This document shows, piece after piece, positions 1 through 12,163 of a stretch of 64,000 nt of DNA. Positions within the stretch are counted from its first letter, which is position 1. Each line of letters opens with the position of its first letter. A program made the translations under genes and the position numbers. The stretch comes from Amphiura filiformis (taxonomy: Eukaryota; Echinodermata; Ophiuroidea; Amphilepidida; Amphiuridae), in contig NC_092637.1 in assembly GCF_039555335.1 (NCBI RefSeq), forward strand, positions 9,384,815 to 9,448,814. The letters run 5' to 3'. A model generated the notes under the pieces. That model did no database searches and had not been told where the DNA came from. It was given only the letters and a program-made list of their open reading frames with translations.

Positions 1-1629
1 CCAGCCTGCATTCCAGGGTCCATACAATGTACCCTATTTGCTCACATTTCAGCTGATTTTGATGGATGCGTACGGCGTACGGGTTTATCATTTCATGTGC
101 ATAGCGCCCTCATATTGCTTAAATACCCTGGGGATTTTGCAGTTTTCACTACAACTCTGCTCTAAGAAATAGCATAAGGTCTCAATATTTTAAAACATCA
201 TTGATCGAGATAAAACAAAATCATGGAAACATTATCAAAAACTTTTTTATGCTGCTTATGCAGCAGGCTCACTTTCAGATATAAATTTATCATACCATGT
301 TTGTATGGATGCTTTGCACATTCGTCATAGAATTGAACTTCCAGATAACATAGCTTAACATTTTGAAAGGTATTAAAAGACAGTAAAAAGCATTCTTTAT
401 CGTTTACGTGAACGATGGAATAACTGTATACACTATGTGGATCATTTCACACTCAAAATAAAGACTGGCTTAACCGGAAACTGACAATGCAGCAGCTGAA
501 CTTTCAGCTGCAGAGGTTCGTAGCACTTCTCATTCTGAAAGAACTTCATCAGCACCAGCACCAGCCGAGACGGACGTCTCGGCCCTCCTAGGAGGGCCGA
601 AACGTCCATCGAATATGCGGGAGGCACTGTCGATCGTTCAAAGAAAAGGAAAGCACACGATCTTTTAGAAGAAAAAGAGCCTGATAAGTGATATCAGCAT
701 CACAAATTAAGACATTATGCTATATACATTTAATATGAAAACTCCTTGCTTTCATAAAATGTAGGCCTACTAGTAAAACACACACAGTTTGGATTAGTTT
801 TTGGATTAGTTTTGTGACTTTTTTAATCATGATAATGGTATCATAAAACAATTTCATGAAAGTAGCTCAGTTTCACAGTTCATATGAAAAACCCTAAGCT
901 CTGTGCTGAAATTAAGGTCATGTGATAAAGTTGTGGTCGTTTTGGTCGGAAAAATATTTGTTTTTAAAATCATGAATATCAGGGAATTAGAGTAGGCCTA
1001 TTCTGACCTCATTAGCCTTTTTCATATATTAGGGCCTATATGCACATTCTATTCTGCTTTGAACATCCATATAAATTATAGAATTTATGCATGAAAGAAA
1101 CTCAAGACACAAGAACCCTATGGTCTGCCAATTTTAAACGTGACATCTAGATTTGGTATTACGTCTAGGCCTACTTGAAAAAAATCTAATTCACATTCGC
1201 CTATATAGCGAACGACCAAATCACGTGTCTGTAATGGAGAATTGCAATTTGAATCAAATTATTTAGTGTCGTTTGTGATGACGTTAAAGTTGTAACATCC
1301 GGGGTGGGGATCTTCCATTGACATGGTATACGTATTATGTGCTTGCCTTTTGGGGTGCTTTTTTGCCAATTTTGGTAAAGCGATGGGTGGGTTTTCACCA
1401 TAGACGAAAACGCCCAGTATTATTGTGTATTTTGATAAACATATTGGTAAAAGCACCCAATTTGAGCAAAATCGGTTGCTTTTTCAAGGAAATTGGTATA
1501 TTGATTAGGGCCAAAATTACGATAATTTAAGACAATGGCAACGTTTTGGAGTCCGGCAGGAAGAACCCCCCAACATTTAGTCTGGCTGGTTGTTTGTTTG
1601 CTTATATTAAACAATTACAATGTCTGCAT
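1..1629. other. No gene recognised
   Basis: AT-rich sequence without a convincing exon. Small open frames occur at 442-627 and 1201-1614 but show no family resemblance and overlap on both strands. A short inverted repeat lies around 570-605 (GGCCCTCCTAGGAGGGCC is self-complementary). The 5' exons of the Calx-beta gene should lie here or further left, but I could not identify one. Confidence 0.5.
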
Positions 1630-2140
1630 TTTATTGATGTCATACGTATTAGAAAATGCCGTCAGTGAATTTTGCAATCCGTATAACCCTTAATATGCTA
1701 TTTGATAATACTTTTCAAATCGGACATTTGAATCACTGTTGTAAGAGTAATTAACCAATCACTGCTAGTTATTTTAATGACGTCATATGCCTTGGAAAAT
1801 GGCTCTATTGGATTCCGCAGTCCTTAAAACGCCCGATTTGAAAGTTTTTATAATAATTCTTACACAGGCATTTGAATCATTGCGGGAGGAATAATTAACC
1901 AATCATATATCAGCATATTAATGACGTCGTACGCTTTCCAAAATGTCATCTTTGAATTTTGCTCCCCTTGGAACCCCTATTTTGCTTTTTCAATTACAAT
2001 AGTAACATGTATAATTTGAAATACTGTTGTAAAAATAATCGACCAATCACCGTTCAGCATTTTGATGACGTCATACATTTCTAAAAATGCTTCCATTGAA
2101 TTCTGCAGCCTCGAAAACCCCTAATATTGTCATTTTACCG
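1630..2140. repeat. ~145-bp tandem repeat with TGACGTCA and CCAAT words
   Basis: About three and a half units (starting near 1630, 1769, 1918 and 2061) share one order of words: TGATGTCAT or TGACGTCAT, then an AAAATG word, then GAATTTTGC or GATTCCGC, then TTTGAA, then AACCAATCA. Full TGACGTCA palindromes occur at 1778-1785 and 2066-2073, and TGACGTCG at 1922-1929. These match cAMP-response-element and CCAAT-box consensus words. The block ends about 400 bp before the Calx-beta exon. A regulatory role is inference; it could equally be a minisatellite. Confidence 0.6.
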
Positions 2141-2531
2141 TGTTTGTATGCGTTTGATTGTCCGTTTATAATTTTGGCACACTTTGAGGCGATTCTGGCC
2201 CACTGTGCGTCGGTCGCAACACATAGTGGCGTACGTGAAGGACAAAATATGTTTCAGAGCAAACAGTTTTTGAAGGATATGCTACTAGTAACGAAGTCAA
2301 TACTCCTTCACTGTTATCACTCAGTGACCCGATTCCAGTTAAAAGTTTAAGGTTCAAAATGTTAAACTGTATCTTTAATAGTTAACAAGGAACAACTTTT
2401 ATAGGATTATAGATAGTTCTAAACCTATACGGCACTATGTGAAACGGAAAATTTGGAAAATCACTCTATAATATCCAAAAGAATACTTATTAACTTGTGT
2501 CTTATTTATAATCACTGTTTATTTTATACAG

Positions 2532-5434
2532 ATGTAACTATAACAGCAATGACTATTGATGAAACAAATCATAGATTGTACTGGGCAGAACGCTACGTTG
2601 CCGGTACTCCATTCGAAACAACTCATGCGATATGGACGGTTTCTCTCAACAGTGACGACCCCAATGGAGCCAAAACCAAGCTATATGACGATCCAGATGT
2701 GGGCAATGATCCGACTGTTGAGATCGTAGATTTGGAATTTGACCTGAATACTCAACAACTTTACTGGGTATTAAACACCGGCTCACCGAGACGGGCTGCG
2801 GCTGACGGCAGTGGTGTAATTATTTCAAGGCCCCCCGACTCGACGGTTGATTCTATGGGCGTTGTAGGTATTGAACTAGACATTACTAATGGAAACATAT
2901 ATTTGCAGCATAAGACCAGTTGTGAAATTCATCAGCTAGATATCAATTTATCATACGTGTCACAAACTCCGCTGTATTCTGATGTTTCTTGCACGGCCAT
3001 TGATTTTTTTCTATCTGCAGTATCTGCAGCAGAGGGCTTTTACACCTTGACCAATAACCACGCACTAATTCAAATTCCCTTGTCAGGGGGCTCGGACTCG
3101 AAAACAGATATAGTCAATGATTTAAACCTTGATACCCCCATTAATATGATTTTTGTTCCCAATTGCCCAATCCAGGCAACTCAAATATCATTTACTGCTT
3201 CCAAATATACCACGTGTGAAGGTACCAATATTACCGTTGAGATACTACGATCCCCACCCTGTTACGACCCCGTTGTAGCCCGTGTGTTACATTATGGTGG
3301 TAGCGCTAGCGCTTCACGGCCTAGCGATTATGGAGCCAAATCTGGGGACAGTGAAGGAATTAAGTTCCCAAATTTACAAAGTTTTACCTCTGTGAGTTTT
3401 GAAATATACGCCGATGATCGTACTGAAGGTAACGAAACCTTCATCGTAGAATTAGCCGATCCTTCCCAGTATGCACATGTTAGCCTGGGCGAGCCGTACA
3501 AAGCTGAAGTAACTATTATTGATAAATCAAGTTATATCCAGTTTGCTGAGAGTGCGTATGAAGTCCGCGAAGGTGATCCGACCCTGATGACCATTACTCT
3601 CGAGAGAATTGGCAATCTTGAAAACTCGGCAAGTGTGAGTTTAGTTGCCACACCAGGAACGGCAATGGAAGGTGACGACTATGATCCAAATATCGCCGAT
3701 GTGACCTTCAACGCATTTGAATCTAAAGCCACAGCCGTTATATCTATTACCGACGACGACATACTTGAAATGGATGAAACCTTTCAAATTTCCATCTTTG
3801 AACCTCAATCGCAAGGTCAAAGCAGCACAGAAGTCCTGATAAAAGATGACGAAATCGGATTCACTTTTCAGCAAGATGGTAACGAATTCAACGAAGATAT
3901 TGGCGAAGTAATAATACCTGTTGAGCGGGTTGGATCAACAGAGTTAGAAGGAAGTGTTAATATTGCGTTCCGTGATTCCAATGAAGACCATACAGCTATG
4001 GTTGGAGAGGATTTTACCCATTTTAACCCCACTACGCTCACGTTTGCTCCTGGACAGTCTGTTGTTAATATTTACGTATTCATTACAAACGACAACGAAT
4101 ACGAAAGTACCGAGTCCTTCCAAATCTCGATAAGTGACCCTCAACCGGAAGGATCCGATATTATCATCGCTACTACAACTGTGAGTATATTAGATGACGA
4201 GGAAAATATCCGATTCGCTAAAAACCAAGCCACTGCGCGGGAAGGTGAAACCACCATACTTCGGCTACAACTTATTCGTGACGTAGCTCTGAAAGAAACA
4301 AGCGTTCTCATTACTTCATGTGAAGCTTACAGAAGTGCTGTAGGCGGCCAAGACTTTGTCCCGATTAACTCCGCTGTAGTGAGATTTATTTTAGGAAACA
4401 CAACTGCGTACACACCAGATGTAATCATCCTCAACGATAACATTGGCGAAGTCTATGAGTCTTTCAGGCTTGTCATAACTTCACCAGAGCAAGGAGCTAT
4501 CGCATGTAATGAAGATATGACTAATGACATTTACATTGGTATTATCGATGACGATGGAGCAACACACAGGTTTTCATCTTCAAACTACGTTATTCCGGAG
4601 TATTCTGCTAATTTGAAAGTTCGAATCAACCAGGAGGGTATACTTTCAGATGACGATCAACAACGCGTAACTCTGTCTGCAATAAGTGGCTCTGCAATAA
4701 ACAATCAAGATTTCGTTTTTAATGGTCCACGTAGACTCAATTTTGGTGACACAGGTTATACCGACGTTCTGATTCAAATTGTTTCTGACAACGAATACGA
4801 GCAAGGTGGTGAAACGTTTACCCTTCAACTAACTAATGATGACGGGGATATCCTCGATACGGCTTCCGTAACCATCCAAGATGACGATCGTCCACCTATT
4901 CCCCCACAACCGCAATCCTATTACTTCAGAGAAGATTCAATCACTGTGGTGGAATCCAAGGGAGAGATTCGAGTTGTCGTGTTACGCACTGAGCGATCCA
5001 TACCTGCTACAATTTTGATTGATACCGTTACTGGATCTGCCACGCCAGGTGATGATTATTTCCCTCTCAATCGGTATCCGGTGGAATTCAGCGCTGGTGA
5101 TCTTATAGCTGAGAAAGTGATCTATATCGTCAATGATGAAGATGGTGAAGATACAGAGACCTTCCAGGTTGTGTTGTCCTCACCTACTGATGGCGGATCT
5201 ATTACGGGTGGCCCATTGACCGTTACCATAACGGACGACGATGAAAGCATCGACAACGCCTTATCCACAGCGGTTTTGATTGGTATTATCGCGGGGATAT
5301 TAGGGGCTTTGATCGTACTGGCGGTATTGATGTGTGTATGTTATATTGCGTTTATAAGTAATGGCCGACGCACTGCTTGTGCAGTGCCACCTGTCCAATA
5401 TAACAGCAGATACGGGCAACCAATAACATATTAA
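2532..5434 (+). CDS. Calx-beta repeat single-pass membrane protein (long 3' exon)
   Basis: Cell-surface or adhesion-type protein, partial at the 5' end. The open frame continues back to an ATG at 2453, but TTTTATACAG at 2522-2531 is a good splice acceptor, so I start the exon at 2532. Residue numbers below count from the ATG at 2453. Residues 27-240 resemble a YWTD/LDL-receptor-type beta propeller (RLYWAE, QLYWVL, NIYLQ). Six Calx-beta repeats follow, about 243-360, 360-466, 467-583, 584-702, 703-813 and 821-935. Each has an acidic loop of the EGxE or DDYxP type and ends in a D-D-D/E calcium-binding turn such as ITDDDE. A hydrophobic helix at about 940-968 (LIGIIAGILGALIVLAVL) and a 25-residue tail rich in Tyr and Pro follow, ending QPITY. 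In known families (Na/Ca exchangers, FREM, ADGRV1) Calx-beta modules bind calcium. A tail-end ITY could be a PDZ ligand. The exact orthologue was not recognised. Confidence 0.85.
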
Positions 5435-5785
5435 TATTTTGGTGATGTAGAGATACGTGTTGCTGATGTTGGTAGTAGAATCCCTGGTAGTAGACATCAA
5501 ATGAGAAATTCAAACTGGTCAGTAACATTCATATATTTCAGATTGATTAATTTCAGAGAAACCATTTTCGTTCATCAGCGGTTTAATATTGAGGCTTTGT
5601 AAAAGATGTTCCCATTTGTACTAATGTCTAGTTCAATGCCTACAACGCCCGTAGAATCAGTAATGAGTAGCTCTATAAGTATCTCTGCCAAATAGGGCAA
5701 ATTTAACATGGTTAGCACGGCAATCTATTGTACTATAAATCTTGATCACGTGACTGAATATGGACTAAATCGCAAATTTAGGAGA
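5435..5785. other. 3' UTR and downstream flank of the Calx-beta gene
   Basis: AT-rich non-coding sequence after the TAA stop. There is no further exon. No unambiguous AATAAA with a downstream GT-rich element was pinned down close to the stop. Confidence 0.4.
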
Positions 5786-6270
5786 CTAACCCAAGATTCA
5801 AGGTATTGGAATGCTGAGGTTCGACGTAGATAATTGATGACTCTTTACTTCCTCTCATCGACAATGATCGACTAGGACAATATCCAAGGTATTGCAATGC
5901 TGAGGTTCAACATAGATAATTGATTACTCTTTACTTTCTCTCGTCGACTAGGACAATATACAATGTATTGGAATGCTGAGGTTCGACGTACACAATTGAT
6001 GACTCTTTACTTCCTCTCGTCGACTAGGAAAATATCCAAGGTATTGTAAATTTAGGAGACTAGGACAATGAGACTTGATAATGGATGATTCTTACTTCCT
6101 CCCGTCGACTAGGACAAGATTCAAAGTATTGCAATGATGAGGTTCGACGTAGATAATGGATGACTCTTTACTTCCTCCCGTCGAGTAGGACAATATACAA
6201 TGTATTGCAATGCTGAGTTTCGACGTACACAATTGATGACTCTTTACTTCCTCCCGTCTTTGACAATATC
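5786..6270. repeat. Minisatellite, ~80-100 bp unit, about six copies
   Basis: Direct tandem units share the core words GGTATTGCAATGCTGAGG, TTCGACGTAGATAATTGATG, ACTCTTTACTTCCTC and TCGTCGACTAGGACAATAT. Unit starts lie near 5795, 5885, 5955, 6030, 6115 and 6190. Units differ by point changes and short deletions; the fourth is the most rearranged. Confidence 0.85.
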
Positions 6271-6371
6271 CTTTTTCTTAGCAGTAGCTTGACTTTATTA
6301 TAACAAATTCCGCTTGTTGTCTGATGTATTTGATAAGATTCAAGTCTCTATTTAAGGTAGGGGCAAGTGTC

Positions 6372-6548
6372 TATTGGGATATTCCAATTGAAACCCACGG
6401 AATACATGACCTTAATCTTCTACACAGGTGAAGTCAAATGGAGTCACCCATTTAGGTAACCCCATTTGAGATTCACACTCCCTGTGAGGGAAGAGTCAGG
6501 TCATGTCTTCCATAAAGGGTGTTTGAATTTCAACTGGAATAGCCATTG
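6372..6548. mobile_element. Palindromic MITE, copy 1
   Basis: Ends are inverted copies: GGGATATTCCAATTGAAAC at the left and TTTCAACTGGAATAGCC at the right. The inverted similarity continues inward through the ATGACCT / AGGTCAT words. It is about 180 bp, has no coding capacity and looks like a non-autonomous DNA transposon. Confidence 0.65.
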
Positions 6549-6655
6549 GGGCGTCTTTCCCGTTACATCGGTCACGCACGGGTATAATGGGCAATAAACA
6601 GCCAATGATATTATTAATTGGAATCACATTTACTTACACATAACTTCTAGACAGT

Positions 6656-6846
6656 TATTCGGGTTATTCCAGTTGAAATCCATACACCCCCTGTTGAAGG
6701 CACGACCTTCATTTCACACACACGTGGTGTAGATTTTAAATGGAGCCACTCATTTAGGTAACCACATTTGATATCCATACACCTGTGTGGGAGATTAAGG
6801 TTATGTTTTTTGTAGCAGGTATATGCATTTCAACTACAATAGCCCA
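6656..6846. mobile_element. Palindromic MITE, copy 2
   Basis: Same family as the element 110 bp to its left: GGTTATTCCAGTTGAAATCC at the left end and ATTTCAACTACAATAGCCC at the right. The centres share ATGGAGYCACYCATTTAGGT. Confidence 0.65.
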
Positions 6847-9391
6847 GTGGTTGCTTTCCTCTCAATATTCTTTATAGGCCAAGCTGTTAAAATCAAGCGT
6901 TTGATAGTTTTGATCATCCAAAATACGATCATGCTGCGCATTACGTTATGACCATTCGGTCTTAGCGCGTAAGCAAAACGAAGTGTCGTGTATTAGGAAG
7001 AGATTGATTCTTTTAAGTGTGTGTAAATTGTTATAAATATGAACTTGTCATGGCCACAGAATTATGTTCATGTGGGCATGGCAAAACTTGGGGTTGTGTA
7101 AACAAATGAGTATATAATAGTCTTGAAATGTAGCGAGTTATATAAAATAAATGGTTGAGCTATGAATCACTTGGTTAAAGATATGTATTGCAATTCCTTT
7201 CGCCGCACCGGCCCGAGAAATGGAGCAATCCATCTTGCACATTGTGATTATACCTTGGTAGAATGCTTTGTTTCTATACTGCTTCAAACTAGAAGTACAA
7301 ACCAAATCTATGGATTTGCGTCACACGCACTGTGTGTTAAAAACGCGACGCACAAAGAGCGCGGTGCGATCGGCCAGTACTAATCGCGCTGCAGTTGGCC
7401 GCCAAAGGAGCATTTACACACGCATTCTCATACCTCCAGTTTCCGAGGTCTATTTACTTTGTACTTCTGAGTTGACGGACTCATTCACGCATTGTACATA
7501 GCACAGTAGCGAAATATGTTAAATATGCACAGTGTTAGTTATAAAATTTAAAAGTAGCTCTGAATATATGTATATAAGAGTGAAATAATCTCTGTGAAAA
7601 TTTATTTTTTTATATTAAGGTAACCAAAATTATTACGCAGTAACAATGAGAGTCAATATTATTTGACAGTTTTGCGTGCGTATTCCAGCTGCAACAAAAG
7701 AATTACTAAAACGACAAAACGTAGAGAAGAAAAAAGGCCCGAACAAAAACGCAGCAGAGAGCGAGATGAAAATCTCAGCTCAGAATGGTTAACAGAGGGT
7801 ATATAACAACGGGAAAAGGCACGCGAAATCGTCGGACTATAGATGACCTATATGGGTTCGGACTATAGATGACCTATGACGTCACCTGTTATGTTAAGGA
7901 CATCTTCTGTTGTTTCATACAAGACAAAATAATACAGCAATGTCTATGGCAGACCACATAAAATATTTCATAACACAACTTGTAACTAGCTCCTGTAAGC
8001 AAGTTTGAAAACATTTTTGGTATTATTTGCTTTGAAACCGAAGTTAACGCAAACAAAATCAACTTCCTCCATGTAGACTATAATAGCCGATCACTTAAAA
8101 AAATCTTAAACCAAAAGATGGTGTTCTAAAAATGTAAACACATGTCAACGCATCTATGACCCTTGGCTGAGATGTACTCCGCCTTTTTTGCGGGCGTTTT
8201 ACCGTTGTCACAGAAGTCACGTTTTAGGTTCTCCGCAGCAACTTCCGGTATCCCGCTGCAACCTAATGTTCCTTTTGCTCTATTAAATGATCAGATTTGT
8301 TCAGGGTTTTGTTGGTCTTATTGACGTCTTCGTTAGCGGAAGACGCTACGAAAACTACCTGCTGCGGAACATGCTGCGAAAATTAGACACTGCGTCTGTC
8401 GTAGTTCCTATTGCAGCGACAATATGACCGCAAAACTGTATGATTATTATACTGTACTACTATGTCAGATTAATTCTGATGTTTTGTAAATATATCATCA
8501 TTTAAGAGAAAAAACAGGTATATATGATCGAATAAGACATGGGTTTGGTAATAAAATTTAAAAAAAAAGGAAATTAAATGAATTATTTAGCTTCTGATGA
8601 ATTTTGTATTGGTAATTTTGTGTTTTTTACAGAGCTCAACCCAAAACCAAAGCAAAAACAACAACGCCAGGGTCATTCAAAAACGTTCTCAAGTCTTATA
8701 ACTTCAATTCTGTAATTGATAGAATAGTAGTAAGCTTTACATTTGGGTTTTACATACAAAAACAAGATTGACTTAAATAAAAAAAAAAAACTATTGATTT
8801 GCCGGGAGTACATACCTCGAGAATAGTGGGACATTCTAGTTAGATCCTCATTCCAGAAAAATACAGCACAAATATATTGAGATCAATAAAATATTTGCCA
8901 AATGAAACACAGCTCTAAATATTCGTTTCGTCCTAACTACCAATGAAAGTTAAATTTCACTTTTTGGCCAAATTTATGAATCAAAGGCCAAACATGCATT
9001 TTTAGGGTGTTTTTCACATGCTGTGACAATCAGTTGAAAGACTTGCACGAAGTCTAATTTCAATTTATGTATTCTAACTTTTGGAAAAGTTCTTATAACC
9101 AGTCAAAAGTAATACAAAAGTGTGAAAATTAGAGCAACATTTCGGCATATACTAAAGATTTTGAATGTTTAGACTTGTTCCAAGTCTTTGACTTTAGTGA
9201 CTTGATTATCAACAAACATGACGAAAATGATGTTTTTGGTTCGTTATTTCAAGATATTAGTAAACTAGTGAACTTCTTTTATCTCCAGTGAATGATTAGG
9301 ATTGAGCTATGTTTCATTTGGCAAAACTTGTTAATTGTTAATAAAGAAAAAACATATACGACGCATCGCAAGTCTTTAAGGGGTGGTGTAC
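6847..9391. other. Intergenic, no gene recognised
   Basis: Small open frames at 7162-7501 have no recognisable domain. A short direct repeat (CGGACTATAGATGACCTAT) occurs twice at about 7834-7878. The rest is AT-rich sequence with A-runs. Confidence 0.5.
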
Positions 9392-10006
9392 GTTTGGACA
9401 GTATTTATTGTGGGACATTAGAGCACATCAGACATATCGAATTGCATTCTGAATACAAAGAATGTCCTTCTGATCAAATAATTTTGAATGTTTGAAATTC
9501 GTAATGTAATACACATTTTATGGCAAATGATTAAAAATGTATATTTTTGATATTTAACAGGGCTCGAAATAAACTTGATAAATCTGATGATTTATACTTT
9601 AAGTGTATGTAGGTGGGATGAAAAGCCGACGATCAATTGAAAATTTGGCCTTTCGTTTTGAAGATATGGATTTTTTCCCAACACACCAAAAAAAATAGGT
9701 CTTTTTGGGAAACAAATACATATCTCATGAAAGGTCAAATTTTTAATTGATTGTCGGCATTTCCTCCCAGCTACATACACTTTATGAATATGTCATTAGA
9801 TTTATAAAATTTATTTCGAGGACTGTTATATATCAAAAATGTGAAAAATATCAAATTTTTATAATTTGTCATAAAATTTGTATAATATCGTGAATTTCAA
9901 AAAATGAAATTTATTTGATATCAGAAAGACATTCTTCGTATTCCGAATGCAATTCGATATGTCTGATGTGCTCTCTTGTCCCACACAAAAATAATACTGT
10001 CGAAAC
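9392..10006. mobile_element. Fold-back element with ~300-bp inverted arms
   Basis: The left arm (TTTGGACAGTATTTATTGTG, then CATCAGACATATCGAATTGC and ATGTCCTTCTGAT) is matched in inverted order by the right arm up to ATAATACTGTCGAAAC. The arms meet near 9690. There is no internal gene. A half copy of the same family lies at 24890-25145. Confidence 0.8.
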
Positions 10007-10405
10007 ACTCAAAACGCTCATTCCAGATCCCTTAAAACCGTCGCATGTTAGAGTTGGTCTAAAGGAACATTGTAAATATTACCGAAATCCACCCCTGGTG
10101 TCTATTTCGATAACATTTACGACGTTTCGTAACTCCCGACGCGTCGCAAAATATATTTTACTAAAATCACGCACGATAGGTACCCTTAGTAAGTAATATG
10201 GATTTACTACAGGAACCATTCGTAAAGTTAAGACTAGTAAATAAAAAGGGTATTCGTAACTTGCGAACGGTTACTTGAGTTATGTAGGGTAAACAGTGCA
10301 ATACTCCCTGGTGCCTTTGGTAGCGATGGCCAATTAATTTGCTCCATAATTATTATACTGTACGTAATATTGTGCAAAGAACCCGAAGTTACTTTTAAAG
10401 GGGTT
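10007..10405. other. No gene recognised
   Basis: AT-rich spacer between a fold-back element and a microsatellite. The open frame at 9915-10196 straddles the element boundary and has no family resemblance. Confidence 0.4.
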
Positions 10406-10515
10406 CATAATACAATACAATACAATACAATACAATACAATACAATACAATACAATGCAATGCAATGCAATACAATACAATACAATGCAATGCCATACAA
10501 TACAATACAATACAA
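10406..10515. repeat. (TACAA)n / (TGCAA)n microsatellite
   Basis: Pure pentamer array of TACAA units with interspersed TGCAA variants. It explains the repetitive open frames on both strands here. Confidence 0.95.
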
Positions 10516-10870
10516 CCAAGCATTTATATAGCGTTCTCCAAGGACCACAGCGCTTTCCAAAAAATAATAATAAAACAATAACAAATGGCATTCTACATAA
10601 TAAACATACAATTTACAGACAGACAAGCATAGAATTAAACAAACAAATGAGTTTTTAAATTGGTTTTGAAGATGTCCAATGTTTTGGCCTGCCTGATGTT
10701 GATTGGAAGAGAATTCCATAGATGAGGATATTTGATAATATCTGAAGCATGGACCAATTTAAAAATTGATTTCTCCAACCTTCCTCCCCGAAGGTCAGGT
10801 GGGTTTAAAAAAACACCTTTAAAGTCCAAGCACAGAAGTGCCCACTCATCCTTCTTATGAATGCATAGTT
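10516..10870 (-). mobile_element. LINE 3'-end fragment
   Basis: On the - strand, 10635-10829 encodes a remnant containing LWNSLPINIRQAKTLDIFK, the C-terminal tail typical of non-LTR reverse transcriptases (WNSLP..IR.A.S...FK..LK.HLF). No catalytic part is present. It abuts the pentamer microsatellite, which may be its degenerate tail. Confidence 0.6.
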
Positions 10871-11430
10871 AAGTACATAAAATAGCGAAAAGCTATATTT
10901 TGTAAAATAAAACCATTATGAAATCTTTAAATAATATACATCAAATTCAGGCATTTGAAAATACATATTATTAGCCAAAGCAGTGAATACCACAAAATTA
11001 TTTTACAAAAAAACATTCAGACATAAATTCAACAAGGTTATTTATATGATGCAATTCAACAGGAATGCCATTCCAATAACAGGGAAGGGAAACAACATAG
11101 AATTAAACAAAGATGAAGTTTTCGCAGTTTGGTGCAATAACCAAAATACTTCTTTGAACCAGAGAACCAAAAGAAGCAGGCCCAATCTCATTGATTATTT
11201 TAAATCCAAAGATTAATCTTTGATAATTAAAAACATCCTTAGGCTTAATCAATTTCAGGTCCAATAGCCTTTTTTCAGAATATAAAGGACGATCTTCAAA
11301 ATCAACTTCAACTTCAGTGATTTTTCTCTGGATTTGTTTCAAGCTATCAATATGATAACTTCTTATACCATCCTTAAGCTTTCCAGAACCCTTATAGATA
11401 GAGATAACATTGACCATAGTGTAGAAAATA
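10871..11430 (-). mobile_element. Degenerate LINE fragment (reverse transcriptase C-terminus)
   Basis: The - strand frame at 11103-11417 (…YSEKRLLDLKLIKPKDVFNY, FGFKIINEIGPASFGSLV) resembles the region downstream of the palm in CR1/Jockey-like reverse transcriptases. The segment is about 75% similar by eye to 22045-22560. The two are either copies of one repeat or part of the larger duplication that also contains the gene 3' cassette. Confidence 0.5.
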
Positions 11431-11920
11431 AAGTCTGCAAAAAAAGTAACGCAGCTGTTTTAAAAACGCTTATGGCTTCAGAATTAGTAATTGTTTTCAC
11501 AATATTTCAGCATAGAAAGAAGGATGCTTTATTTACGCGCATTTTGGTACCCCATTTGTCCATTGTCGTTCAATATTAACAACGCAGTAGTGCTTTTAAA
11601 GAAAAATGCCCGAATTTAAAAGTTGCAATTTACAGCGATCAATGGTTATTACGCAAGCGTTGTGGCACGTATAAATCCACCATTATCTTCCGAGCTGACT
11701 TCAAATCAATGCAAATAGCTACAACTTTTAAATTTGGGTATTTGTCTTTTTAAAACACTGCTGTGATGTTAATATTGAATGAAAATGATCGAATGGCATA
11801 TCAAAATGCGCGATAATAAATCGTCCTTCTTTCTATGTTCAAATCTGGTGAAAACAGTTATTAGTTCTGAAGCTATAGGCGTGTTTATAACAGCTGCGTT
11901 ACTTTTTGTGCAATCTTTAA
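11431..11920. mobile_element. Fold-back element, ~210-bp arms
   Basis: AAAAAGTAACGCAGCTGTT near 11440 is inverted as AACAGCTGCGTTACTTTTTG near 11890. Inside, GAAAGAAGGATG pairs with CATCCTTCTTTC-type sequence and TTCAATATTAAC pairs with GTTAATATTGAA. It is non-coding and disrupts the LINE remnant on its left. Confidence 0.75.
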
Positions 11921-12163
11921 ATTGCTATCTACAACAGATAGTTTTGTACTCCCATCTTGCTATCTACTGAAGATTGTTTTTATATTGTTTTATATTTATA
12001 CCTTGCTATCTACCGATGTTCTAACTATAGCAGTGTGTTATTGCAAAGCTTTCTGAAGTAGATAACAAAGTGTAAAGTAAAGGGTGTGAGCATGTAAGTA
12101 TCTAAAATAGATATAATTTTAGTAGTGTGGGAGCTAAATCTCATACGGGCCTTAATTAAGGAT

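Noticed and set aside
2453..2531. N-terminal 26 codons of the long + strand frame as protein start
   Set aside because: The sequence is AT-rich, unlike the coding part, and ends in a good splice acceptor (TTTTATACAG). There is no convincing signal peptide, so it is more likely intron.
5786..6270. CRISPR-like array
   Set aside because: Units are contiguous, ~80-100 bp and diverged, without short identical repeats and unique spacers; the genome is eukaryotic.
10334..10719. Cys/Ile/Leu/Tyr-rich - strand frames
   Set aside because: They translate the TACAA/TGCAA microsatellite.
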